Part shown: positions 1-6,764 of the stretch, in pieces | Layout of the letters: each line of letters begins with the position of its first letter | Numbering within the stretch: the stretch's first letter is position 1 | From: Nitrospira sp. | GTDB taxonomy: Bacteria > Nitrospirota > Nitrospiria > Nitrospirales > Nitrospiraceae | Reading direction: 5' to 3' | DNA length: 10,000 bases | Assembly: GCA_020216985.1 (NCBI GenBank) | Contig: JAIWOH010000218.1 | Coordinates: forward strand, 1-10,000 | Translations under genes and position numbers: made by a program | Notes under the pieces: generated by a model | What the model saw: only the letters and a program-made list of their open reading frames with translations | Told to the model about the DNA's origin: nothing | The model's database searches: none

Positions 1-45
1 GAGGAAGTGATAGAGCGGCTCGGCCGGGATTATAAGAAATTATAA
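1..45 (+). CDS. C-terminal end of an unidentified protein (partial)
   Basis: Frame 1 is open from the window edge to a TAA at 43-45. It encodes 14 residues, EEVIERLGRDYKKL, a charged amphipathic tail that looks like real protein. The gene starts outside the window, so no family can be named. It converges on the sirtuin gene, whose stop is 50 bases further on. The last codons and the stop lie inside a perfect 10-base tandem duplication (29-48). With one repeat copy the frame would end in DYKNRK and stop at TGA 67-69 in window numbering, so the present C-terminus may be a recent change. The tract is very short and could be open by chance. Confidence 0.45.
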   Translation, partial: EEVIERLGRDYKKL

Positions 46-48
46 GAA
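29..48. repeat. Perfect 10-bp tandem duplication (ATTATAAGAA x2)
   Basis: ATTATAAGAA occurs twice in a row at 29-38 and 39-48 with no mismatch. This is an AT-rich patch in GC-rich surroundings. The second copy carries the TAA stop of the upstream reading frame. The repeat itself is read directly from the sequence; an origin by slippage or small duplication is inference. Confidence 0.8.
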
Positions 49-95
49 TCGGAAGTGAGAGGAACGGCTCTCGTGCTCGATCGATCGGAACGTCT

Positions 96-836
96 TCAGC
101 CGTCGTTAAGAAGCAGCGGCACCACGTCTTTCGCCCGCCCGCGCAACGAGACGTCGGCGAGATCGGTCTGCGGCGTTTCGTCGGGATTGATTTCCCCCAC
201 GAACGCTCCCGCTTGCTTGGCGATGGCGGCAAAACCGGCCGCCGGATAGACCACGCCGGACGTTCCGATGATTAACAACACGTCGCAGGATCGAAGGACG
301 TCATGGCAATGGGCCATGTCCGCCGGATCGAGCGATTCTCCGAACCAGACGATGTGGGGTCTTAGAAGACCGGCGCATCCGGCGCAGGAGGGGAGAATCT
401 TGATCGGCACCGATCGGTCCTCCTCGACACGCCCGCATTGAGTACAGCGGACCATCCAGATGTTACCGTGAATCTCGGAGAGCTTGCGGGAGCCGGCCTC
501 CCGATGCAACCCGTCCACGTTCTGCGTAATCAACCAAAACCGCTCGTGTCGTTTTTCCAGCTCGACCAGGGCGTAGTGAGCGTCATTCGGACGTATGGCG
601 GCGATGAGTTCTCTCCGCCAGTTGTACCATTCCCAGACCAGGCGCGGGTCCCGTTCAAACGCTTCGGGCGTGGCCAGTTCCTCGGCTCGATGGGTCCTCC
701 AGAGACCATCCGTCCCCCGAAAGGTGGGGACGCCGCTGTCGGCGGAAATGCCGGCTCCGGTCAAAACAACGATCGCTCGTGCCTCCATGAGCCGGTGCTT
801 GAGGAGATTGAGATCCGATGATGGTTTCCCGGTCAT
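96..836 (-). CDS. cobB: Sir2-family NAD-dependent protein deacylase (CobB-like sirtuin)
   Basis: This is a cytoplasmic NAD-dependent lysine deacylase of 246 residues, normal for a bacterial sirtuin. It removes acyl groups from protein lysines and forms O-acyl-ADP-ribose and nicotinamide. The NAD-binding motif GAGIS is at residues 27-31, followed by SGVPTFRG (34-41). QNVDGLH is at 105-111 and the catalytic His is H123 in the HGN motif. Four zinc-site cysteines are C131, C134, C151 and C154. GTS (191-193) and the INPDE segment (216-220) complete the Rossmann part. Y71 and R74 form the YxxR pair that in class III sirtuins (SIRT5, E. coli CobB) marks preference for succinyl or malonyl lysine; applying that here is inference. 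The ATG at 836 has no convincing ribosome site, and an in-frame ATG at 788 is a weaker alternative. The gene is divergent from panE across 94 bases. Confidence 0.93.
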   Translation of the reverse strand: MTGKPSSDLNLLKHRLMEARAIVVLTGAGISADSGVPTFRGTDGLWRTHRAEELATPEAFERDPRLVWEWYNWRRELIAAIRPNDAHYALVELEKRHERFWLITQNVDGLHREAGSRKLSEIHGNIWMVRCTQCGRVEEDRSVPIKILPSCAGCAGLLRPHIVWFGESLDPADMAHCHDVLRSCDVLLIIGTSGVVYPAAGFAAIAKQAGAFVGEINPDETPQTDLADVSLRGRAKDVVPLLLNDG

Positions 837-886
837 GATGCAGGCTCATGATGCGCGGATGAGATGCTGCGTCCCGCCGCGCTCCA

Positions 887-895
887 TGCTATAGT
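887..895 (+). promoter_or_regulatory. Possible extended -10 promoter for the ketopantoate reductase gene
   Basis: TGCTATAGT at 887-895 matches an extended -10 element (TGnTATAAT) with one mismatch in the hexamer. It lies 35 bases before the ATG at 931, giving a leader of roughly 28 bases. No good -35 hexamer is found at 16-18 bases spacing, which extended -10 promoters tolerate. This is a sequence match only. Confidence 0.3.
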
Positions 896-930
896 ACCGT
901 CACTTCCAGCGCAACAGACAGAGTCTCTTG

Positions 931-2295
931 ATGAAACAGATCCTCGTCGTCGGTGCAGGGTCCGTCGGTGGGTACTTCGGTGCCCGTCTGGCCCAACACC
1001 ATCCCCATGTCTCTTTCTTGCTGCGGCCCAAGACGCTGGCGGCGGTCGTCCAACGGGGCCTGACTGTTCGAAGCGCAACAGGGTCCTTCACCATTCGGCC
1101 TCACGCCTCTTCGAATGCCAGAGACCTTCCCGTCCCGGACTTGATCATCCTGGGAGTCAAAGTCTATGACCTTCATGAGGTGATGGATCAAATCGAACCC
1201 GTTGTAACCGACAAGACGGCGATCCTCACCCTACAAAATGGGATTGACACCGAAGATCAACTGCTAAATCGATTTCAACGGGATCGCATAGTTGGTGGAG
1301 TGGCCTATATCTACTCCAAAATCGCTGAGCCTGGCGTTATCGAACATTATAAGAGAGGAGCGGTCTCTATCGGCGAACTTATGGGACATGAGAGTCCTCG
1401 CCTGTTGGCGATCCGCGACCTTTTTGCCGCCGCTGGTATTCCCTGTCATTTGTCCAAGGACATCAGGCGGACCAAATGGGAAAAAATGTGCTGGAACTGT
1501 GTGTTCAATCCCATCACGGTCTTGATCAACGACCGCGTCGCCCTGGCATTGGACCATCCGGAGATGATGGGGGTTATCCGGCAAGTGGTCGGAGAGGTGG
1601 CGGCGGTCGCAGCGGCGTTGAAGGTTCCCTTGCCCCCGGACATGCCGGAACGGGTCGTGAAGGCAACACAGGAAATTCGCGATATCCATACGTCCATGTA
1701 TGATGATTGGGCGGCGGGACGCCGGACCGAGATCGATGCCTTAAACGGCTATATTGTCAAAAAAGGGCGCGAACTCGGCATTCCCACGCCGGTGAATGAA
1801 GCCCTCACGGCGATGATCAAGACTCTGACGGAGAAAGAACGGACGGGCCCCGGACGAGTTCGCATCGAAGGCGCGGTCGTGCAACCGATATCGTTCGATC
1901 ACACGGCCATTTCGGCCCTGCCGGCCGAGCATCACGTGGATGTTTCGACCGTCATGCCCGGCGCAACGGGACGAGGCGTTCGGTTGAGAGGCTTGCTCGA
2001 CGTTCCGGCGCTGGCCGTTGACGCGGATCACGTCACCGTTCACTCGGCGGATGGAACCTATTCGGCCTGTCTTACGTTGCGGCAGGCTATGGATTACGGC
2101 GTCCTCGTGTATGAACTGGAAGGAGCGCCGTTGCCCGCGTCGAAAGGCGGACCGTTTCGCCTGATCACTCCCGGCTTGGGCGATCTCTGCGCCAACGTGA
2201 AGGGGGTGGGGCGGATTGAAATCACCAAGGGACCTGGCCGCGACACGAGGCAAACAACTTGTCCCCCGGAGATTCAGACCGGCGACCGAACATGA
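931..2295 (+). CDS. panE: Ketopantoate reductase (PanE/ApbA family) fused to a C-terminal molybdopterin-oxidoreductase-like domain
   Basis: The first ~300 residues form a complete 2-dehydropantoate 2-reductase, which reduces ketopantoate to pantoate with NADPH in pantothenate and CoA synthesis. Numbered from the ATG at 931 (454 residues), the NADPH motif GAGSVGGYFG is at 8-17 and the LQNG Asn is N103. The catalytic Lys is K185 in the WEKMxxN segment, followed by N189 and N193. The catalytic Glu is E267 in GRRTEID. Typical PanE proteins end near residue 300. Here the frame runs on for about 145 residues that resemble the fold of sulfite-oxidase-type molybdopterin domains: GVRLRGLL (349-356), VTVHSADGTYSACL (368-381), VYELEGAPLP (393-402), GGPFRLITPG (406-415) and VKGVGRIEI (423-431). 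The position where the cofactor Cys is expected shows no Cys (TVMPGATG). A TTG at 928 is possible, but ATG 931 puts the conserved strand directly at the N-terminus. PanE function is not certain: ApbA-like paralogues act on other 2-keto acids. Confidence 0.88.
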   Translation: MKQILVVGAGSVGGYFGARLAQHHPHVSFLLRPKTLAAVVQRGLTVRSATGSFTIRPHASSNARDLPVPDLIILGVKVYDLHEVMDQIEPVVTDKTAILTLQNGIDTEDQLLNRFQRDRIVGGVAYIYSKIAEPGVIEHYKRGAVSIGELMGHESPRLLAIRDLFAAAGIPCHLSKDIRRTKWEKMCWNCVFNPITVLINDRVALALDHPEMMGVIRQVVGEVAAVAAALKVPLPPDMPERVVKATQEIRDIHTSMYDDWAAGRRTEIDALNGYIVKKGRELGIPTPVNEALTAMIKTLTEKERTGPGRVRIEGAVVQPISFDHTAISALPAEHHVDVSTVMPGATGRGVRLRGLLDVPALAVDADHVTVHSADGTYSACLTLRQAMDYGVLVYELEGAPLPASKGGPFRLITPGLGDLCANVKGVGRIEITKGPGRDTRQTTCPPEIQTGDRT

Positions 2296-2347
2296 CGAGG
2301 GCTCTCACCCACGCGACGTGTAAGCTCTGACTTTGTCAAGGTTGTCG

Positions 2348-3112
2348 ATGGCCGACCGGATAGAGCGGATCGTGGCCCTCGGCGCGAGCAATTTGACGAG
2401 GGGCTTCCACACGATCGTCGCCTCGGCTCGGTCGGTCTGGGGGCCGGAAGTCGAAGTCTTCGCGGCACTCGGTCACGGACGATCATACGGAGCCCCGAGC
2501 CGGTTTCTCGTTCGCACCTTGCCCGGCATTCTCAAATCCGGCCTGTGGCACGAATTGGAACGACAACCCAGGAAGATCACCAGAGGGCTGGTCACCGACG
2601 TCGGCAACGATATTCTGTACGGGTTCCCCGTCGAACGCATAGTGGGATGGGTCGAAGAAGTACTGGTTCGCCTCGGTCGCACCACACGGGATATCGTACT
2701 GACCGGGCTCCCGCTCGCCTCAATCCGCCGCCTGACGAATCTCAAGTTTTTGGCCTTTCGCACGGTCTTGGTGCCGTCTTGTCGGCTCTCGCTGGCGCAA
2801 GTTCTCGATCGGGCGGAGCAGGTCAACGGGGGACTGGCCTTGTTGGCTGCGAAGTATGGCGTGGAATTCTTTCCGTTGAACCCGGCTTGGTATGGGTTCG
2901 ACCCCATCCACATTCGACCATGGCTCTGGCGTTCGGCCTGGCGGGAAATTTTGGGGGTTACGCTGGATGCGCAAGGGGATCGGGGATCGATGATCGAAGC
3001 TGCGAGACTCTATCTCATGCGGCCTGAGTGCCGCCGGTTGTTCGGCAGAGAGCAGGTCACGCCACAATCCGGCGTCGTGCTCCGCTCCGGCGGACGGGTG
3101 TGGTTGTACTAA
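2348..3112 (+). CDS. SGNH/GDSL-type hydrolase, cytoplasmic, substrate unknown
   Basis: This 254-residue protein carries the block residues of the SGNH hydrolase superfamily (esterases, lipases, acyltransferases). The nucleophile Ser is S14 in LGASNLTRG. The oxyanion Gly is G44 in LGHGRSYG, and Asn N87 is in DVGNDI. D185 and H188 are the catalytic DxxH in GFDPIHI. The Ser block (GASN) is not the canonical GDS, so the assignment rests on order and spacing of all four blocks. There is no signal peptide or membrane helix, which points to a cytoplasmic enzyme, unlike many secreted family members. The start is set at ATG 2348 because AAGG at 2338-2341 lies six bases upstream; a TTG at 2333 in the same frame has no such site. 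The gene follows the reductase by 52 bases on the same strand, so co-transcription is possible. The substrate cannot be told from sequence. Confidence 0.72.
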   Translation: MADRIERIVALGASNLTRGFHTIVASARSVWGPEVEVFAALGHGRSYGAPSRFLVRTLPGILKSGLWHELERQPRKITRGLVTDVGNDILYGFPVERIVGWVEEVLVRLGRTTRDIVLTGLPLASIRRLTNLKFLAFRTVLVPSCRLSLAQVLDRAEQVNGGLALLAAKYGVEFFPLNPAWYGFDPIHIRPWLWRSAWREILGVTLDAQGDRGSMIEAARLYLMRPECRRLFGREQVTPQSGVVLRSGGRVWLY

Positions 3113-3127
3113 CTTTTCAACTCAGAA

Positions 3128-3153
3128 GCCGGTGAACGGTGCCTGTCACCGGC
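3128..3153. repeat. GC-rich hairpin after the SGNH gene, possibly REP-like or a terminator without a T run
   Basis: GCCGGTGA (3128-3135) is exactly complementary to TCACCGGC (3146-3153), giving an 8-bp stem and 10-base loop. A shorter hairpin, CGGTG (3137-3141) with CACCG (3147-3151), is mutually exclusive with it. The structure starts 15 bases after the SGNH stop. No T tract follows on either strand, so it is not a standard intrinsic terminator. The CGGTGCCTGTCACCG core resembles short palindromes that recur between genes in some bacteria; that REP-like reading is inference. Confidence 0.5.
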
Positions 3154-3225
3154 GACCGGCCGTGGCAAACGGACAACGCATGGCCCGCTTGCTATTTGGA
3201 GAGATAAAAAGGTAAGAATCCTCGC

Positions 3226-3591
3226 ATGAGCGGAGAAGAGCAGACAGCGGAACCCCGTACCATCTCCATTCCGCTCCTTGCGCGGGCGATTACCGGCTTC
3301 ATCATCGGCGCGATCGTCGGCGCCATCCAAGTGTGGTTTTTCGATTACGGCCTTGCTTATTTATGGGCCGCCATGGCGGCCGGTGTGATCTATATGGCCT
3401 CCCGCGTCTTGTTGACGGATTGGCTGAACCTGGCCGGTGGGAAGATTCTCTTGGGCACGGTGGCCGGTGTGCTCGCCGCAATGGTGTGGTGGGCCATTGC
3501 CGATCGGGCCGATGATTTATTTATACGGGCCGCGGTGGCGGGAGCATGTTTCGGCGCGGCCTATGCCTGGTCCGATCACCGCAAGAGCTGA
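3226..3591 (+). CDS. Small four-helix integral membrane protein, unknown function
   Basis: I do not recognise a family. The 121-residue product starts with a polar, charged tail of about 18 residues and then shows four hydrophobic segments, roughly residues 20-39, 43-62, 73-92 and 99-114. They are rich in Ala and Gly, with small-residue patterns such as GFIIGAIVGAI that suit tight helix packing. The C-terminus is polar (SDHRKS). It is most likely an inner-membrane protein; no catalytic or metal-binding motif is visible. Codon use and GC content match the neighbours. The ribosome site is weak: AAAAAGG at 3206-3212 is 13 bases from the ATG. The hairpin at 3128-3153 separates it from the preceding gene. 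Its last 16 bases overlap the end of the oppositely directed MATE gene. Confidence 0.75.
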   Translation: MSGEEQTAEPRTISIPLLARAITGFIIGAIVGAIQVWFFDYGLAYLWAAMAAGVIYMASRVLLTDWLNLAGGKILLGTVAGVLAAMVWWAIADRADDLFIRAAVAGACFGAAYAWSDHRKS

Positions 3592-4898
3592 ATGGCCCGC
3601 CACCGCTCAGATTGATAGCGCCACAACAACAAGACCATTCGAACCGACCAATCCGCAATCATCGCGGTCCAGACATAGACGACCCCGAGTTTCAGCCAGA
3701 TTCCGAAAATAAAAGCCAGGGGAACCCGGACTCCCCACATACCGGCGGTGGTGGCCCACAGGATGAAACGGGTATCGCCGGCTCCGCGGAGAGAACCGGC
3801 CAGGACCATCGTCAAGGCAAGGGGAATCTGCAGAACAGCCACAATCCGCAGAAACTGCGTGCCGAGCTCCACCACGGCTTCATCCTGCGTGAACGCTCGC
3901 ATCAGCACATAAGGAAACAAGAAAAACACGGCGCCCATCGCCGCCATCCCGGCGGCGGCCAGGCGATTGGCCTCCCAGTTTTCGAGCTTGGCGCGGACGT
4001 ACTTGCCGGCTCCGATGCTGTGCCCCACCATGGTGGCGGCCGCAATGGCAAAGCCGTAGCCGGGCAGAAACGAGAACGACTCGATGGACAGTCCGACCTG
4101 ATGAGCGGCATACGAGACGGTGCCGTACAGGATGACGATCTTCGTGTAAAACATCACCCCGGCTTGCTGCAAGACGCGCTCGCCCGAGACAGGGGCGCCG
4201 ATCCGCCAAGCGGATTGGACTAGATCGAGCCGGACGGCGTCGGATTTTTCGAACAATGTTCTGCAGCGCCAGAGCAAATAAATGACTCCGGTCGATTCCG
4301 CCAGGCCGACCGCCCAGGCTGCGCCTTCGAGGCCCCAGACCGGCGCACCCCATTCTCCGTAAATCAAGGGATAGGCGAGGAGGATGTGCAGCAGATTGAC
4401 GCCGATGAGGGCGTACATCGGCGTTTTGGTGTCGCCCGTCCCTTGGAGGATGGATGAGAGAACTTGAAGCAGGATTGTGAAGGGAGCGACAAGAAAAATG
4501 ATGGTCGAATAGGGGACGGCCTGGGCGATGATGTCGGGCTGCGCGCCCAAGGCGGCCATGGCCGACCGATTGACGCTCACTCCGATCAAGGCCAGCAAGA
4601 CGGACGCGATGATCGAGCAGCAGACGAGATGGACGGCCGCTTCACCGGCGTCTTTGAGACGCCTGGCCCCCCAGAGTTGCGCCACCAGCACGTTGGCGCC
4701 GACCGACAGACCGGACAACAGGGTGGTGGCGATAAAGAGAAGAAGTTGCCCCAAGCCGACCGCGGCGATCGACCCCGCACCGAGCCCTCCGACCAAGAAG
4801 ACCGCGACGATTCCCTCCGCCCGTTGCAACAACGTACTGACCGTCACGGGTAGCGCGAGAGAGAGCACGGATCGTCTGATACGTTGCCTGGCGGCCAT
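3576..4898 (-). CDS. MATE-family multidrug/toxin efflux transporter
   Basis: This inner-membrane antiporter expels cationic compounds or metabolites using a Na+ or H+ gradient. At 440 residues it has the usual family length (about 440-470) and about twelve hydrophobic helices in two MatE repeats. The N-terminal repeat includes LALPVTVSTLLQRAEGIVAV, GLGQLLLFIATTLLSGLSVGANVLVAQLWGA-type sequence and ILQGTGDTKTPMY (residues about 150-162). The second repeat has the matching segment LAGSLRGAGDTRFILW (about 367-382). This paired GxGDT motif is characteristic of MATE proteins of the NorM/DinF class; substrate and coupling ion cannot be read. AGGA lies nine bases before the ATG as a modest ribosome site. 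The gene is divergent from the DUF2779 nuclease gene across 75 bases and overlaps the small membrane protein gene by 16 bases at the 3' end. Confidence 0.92.
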   Translation of the reverse strand: MAARQRIRRSVLSLALPVTVSTLLQRAEGIVAVFLVGGLGAGSIAAVGLGQLLLFIATTLLSGLSVGANVLVAQLWGARRLKDAGEAAVHLVCCSIIASVLLALIGVSVNRSAMAALGAQPDIIAQAVPYSTIIFLVAPFTILLQVLSSILQGTGDTKTPMYALIGVNLLHILLAYPLIYGEWGAPVWGLEGAAWAVGLAESTGVIYLLWRCRTLFEKSDAVRLDLVQSAWRIGAPVSGERVLQQAGVMFYTKIVILYGTVSYAAHQVGLSIESFSFLPGYGFAIAAATMVGHSIGAGKYVRAKLENWEANRLAAAGMAAMGAVFFLFPYVLMRAFTQDEAVVELGTQFLRIVAVLQIPLALTMVLAGSLRGAGDTRFILWATTAGMWGVRVPLAFIFGIWLKLGVVYVWTAMIADWSVRMVLLLWRYQSERWRAIQLLR

Positions 4899-4973
4899 GG
4901 GGACGTATCCTAACAGAAGACCGGAAGGACGGAACTAGACAAATCCATTTCCAGTTCGCTAGGGTTACATTCG

Positions 4974-6497
4974 ATGATATCTTCGGAAGATAGTTTCTCT
5001 TCAACGACCCTTCCTCGATTGTCGAAATCGAAGTATCTGGCCGGACTTCAGTGCCACAAGCGGTTGTATCTGGAGGTGCATCATCCGGAGCGTGCCACTC
5101 CGCCCGATCCCGCGACACAAGCGGTTTGGGACATGGGAACAGAGATCGGGATTCACGCGCGGGGCCTTTTCCCCGGAGGAGTGTTGATCAACGAAGGTCA
5201 TCGCCAACGAGACGAAGCCCTGGCCCACACGGCGTCCGTGATGGCCGATCCATCCGTCACCGCCGTTTTTGAAGGCGCGTTTCAGCATGACGGCGTGTTC
5301 GTGCGCGCGGACATTCTGGAACGAGACGCGGGTCCTGACGGGACTCCTCGTTCATGGCGGTTGATCGAAGTCAAATCGTCCTCCCGCGTCAAAGACGTCC
5401 ATCTCGACGACCTGGCGATTCAAAGCGCGGTGTTGGAAGGCGCCGGGCTGCTCCTCTCGGCCGTCTGTCTTATGCACATCGACACCGAGTACGTGTATGA
5501 AGGAGGCTCCGTCGATTGGCGGCGGTTGTTCACGATAGAAGACGTGACAACGGCCGTGGCGAGTCGGCGGACCGAGGTGCCGGAGCGGATCGCCGCGATG
5601 AAGACCCTGTTACTCGCTCCCGTCCCGCCCGCCGTTGAGCCGGGCCGCCAGTGCCACAGCCCCTATGAATGTCCCTTTTGGAGCCATTGTACCCAACACA
5701 AGCCCGACCGCTGGATCTATTATCTGCCGGGCTCCAAAGACATCGCCGAACGTTTGGTCGAGCGGGGGGTCTCGACCATCGACGACATTCCGGCGGACGT
5801 GCCCCTTTCGCCCTCTCAACGCCGGGTCAAGGAAAACGCCGAGTGGATTTCTCCCGGTCTGAGAGACGCCTTGCGATCGATCCGTTATCCGGTTCATCAC
5901 GTGGATTTCGAAACGGTCATGTTGGCGGTACCCCGTTTCCCCTCCACAAGGCCCTATCAGTCGATTCCCGTGCAATGGTCGAACCATATCGAAGAAGAAC
6001 CGGGCCGCCTGATCCATCGGGAATTTCTCCATGTCGAGCCGACCGAGCCGCGCAAACGGTGGGCGGAGGCGTTGATCGAATCGCTGGGTCGGGAAGGGAG
6101 CATCTGCGTGTATTCTTCCTATGAAGAGGCCATGATGCGGCAACTGGTCGAGGCGTTCCCGGAGTTCCGTTCTGCATTTCAACCTATTTTGAAGCGCCTC
6201 TGGGACCTGCACGAGGTCATCAAGCAGCACTATTACCACCCTCGGTTCAATGGGTCCTACTCCATCAAATCGGTCTTGCCGGCGGTGGTGCCATCTTTGG
6301 GATACGGTGATTTGACCATTCAATCGGGGGGGCAAGCCGCAGCCGAGTATTACCGCATGGTTTTTATTGAGACCGATTGGATCGAACAGGCCGCGATTCG
6401 ATCGGCATTGCTTCAATACTGTGCAAGAGACACGTTGGCATTAGCGGAGTTGCGGCGAACACTTCAAGAAAAGATTGAAAAGATAAACGGGTCGTAG
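4974..6497 (+). CDS. DUF2779 protein: Cas4/RecB-like PD-(D/E)XK nuclease joined to a DEDD-exonuclease-like domain
   Basis: The 507-residue protein has two nuclease-like halves. The N-terminal half resembles Cas4/RecB nucleases. H61 sits in an MGTEIGIH motif, D113 in VRADIL, E132 and K134 in LIEVKSS, and Q150 follows. Four cysteines match the Cas4/AddB iron-sulfur arrangement: C27 near the N-terminus (LQCHKRLY), then C227, C233 and C239. The C-terminal half begins near residue 305 and matches DUF2779 as I recall it. It looks like a DEDDy 3'-5' exonuclease, with D311 and E313 in VDFET, D411 in WDLHEV, the conserved GSYSIKSVLP at 427-436, and Y482/D486 in YCARDT. A role in DNA or RNA processing, repair or defence is inferred; no family member's function is known to me. 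No Cas gene, helicase or second defence gene adjoins it. A weak promoter (TAGACA 4936-4941, TAGGGT 4960-4965) would give an almost leaderless mRNA. The ATG lacks a clear ribosome site. Confidence 0.85.
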   Translation: MISSEDSFSSTTLPRLSKSKYLAGLQCHKRLYLEVHHPERATPPDPATQAVWDMGTEIGIHARGLFPGGVLINEGHRQRDEALAHTASVMADPSVTAVFEGAFQHDGVFVRADILERDAGPDGTPRSWRLIEVKSSSRVKDVHLDDLAIQSAVLEGAGLLLSAVCLMHIDTEYVYEGGSVDWRRLFTIEDVTTAVASRRTEVPERIAAMKTLLLAPVPPAVEPGRQCHSPYECPFWSHCTQHKPDRWIYYLPGSKDIAERLVERGVSTIDDIPADVPLSPSQRRVKENAEWISPGLRDALRSIRYPVHHVDFETVMLAVPRFPSTRPYQSIPVQWSNHIEEEPGRLIHREFLHVEPTEPRKRWAEALIESLGREGSICVYSSYEEAMMRQLVEAFPEFRSAFQPILKRLWDLHEVIKQHYYHPRFNGSYSIKSVLPAVVPSLGYGDLTIQSGGQAAAEYYRMVFIETDWIEQAAIRSALLQYCARDTLALAELRRTLQEKIEKINGS

Positions 6498-6529
6498 CTT
6501 GGCTGATCAGCGAAGGGAGTGAAATGGAG

Positions 6530-6588
6530 AAAAGACCTGCCGGCCGAGCGATTGTGCCTCGCCATCATGGAGAGAAATGGCCGGCCAG
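6530..6588 (-). terminator. Possible terminator hairpin downstream of tRNA-Ser
   Basis: Read on the minus strand after the tRNA, CTGGCCGGCC (6588-6579) can pair with GGCCGGCAG (6545-6537) with one bulged base, giving about nine pairs. The long loop contains a small inner GCGA/TCGC hairpin. A short T run (TTTT, 6533-6530) follows within seven bases. The long loop and short T run make this a weak terminator candidate. The tract 6498-6597 shows no other feature. Confidence 0.3.
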
Positions 6589-6597
6589 CGAGGGAGG

Positions 6598-6687
<90 letters not shown>

Positions 6688-6753
6688 GATGAAATGGAAC
6701 TGGCCCGCGTGTGAATTGTGAACCGGCGAGGCGGACGACTCGACGAATTCGGC

Positions 6754-6758
6754 AGGAG
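6754..6758 (+). promoter_or_regulatory. Ribosome binding site that sets the phosphopantetheinyl transferase start
   Basis: AGGAG at 6754-6758 lies six bases before GTG 6765, an ideal arrangement. It argues against the longer in-frame GTG at 6711, which lies 24 bases from the tRNA 5' end, inside the region the divergent tRNA promoter must use. Confidence 0.75.
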
Positions 6759-6764
6759 CTTACC

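Noticed and set aside
78..87. CGATCGATCG palindrome near the sirtuin stop
   Set aside because: It is a simple repeat of GATC-type sequence, with no T run or second copy to indicate a terminator or binding site.
3366..3381. Perfect 16-base palindrome GGCCGCCATGGCGGCC
   Set aside because: It lies inside the small membrane-protein gene and encodes an Ala/Met/Ala stretch; GC-rich alanine codons make such symmetry likely by chance.
4464..4853. Long plus-strand frame opposite the MATE gene
   Set aside because: It is an antisense shadow: its product is highly charged and low in hydrophobics, with no recognisable motif, while the minus strand encodes a clear MATE transporter.
5610..6416. 268-codon minus-strand frame within the DUF2779 gene
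   Set aside because: It is an antisense reading of a gene with clear nuclease motifs; its Arg/Gly/His-rich product matches nothing recognisable.
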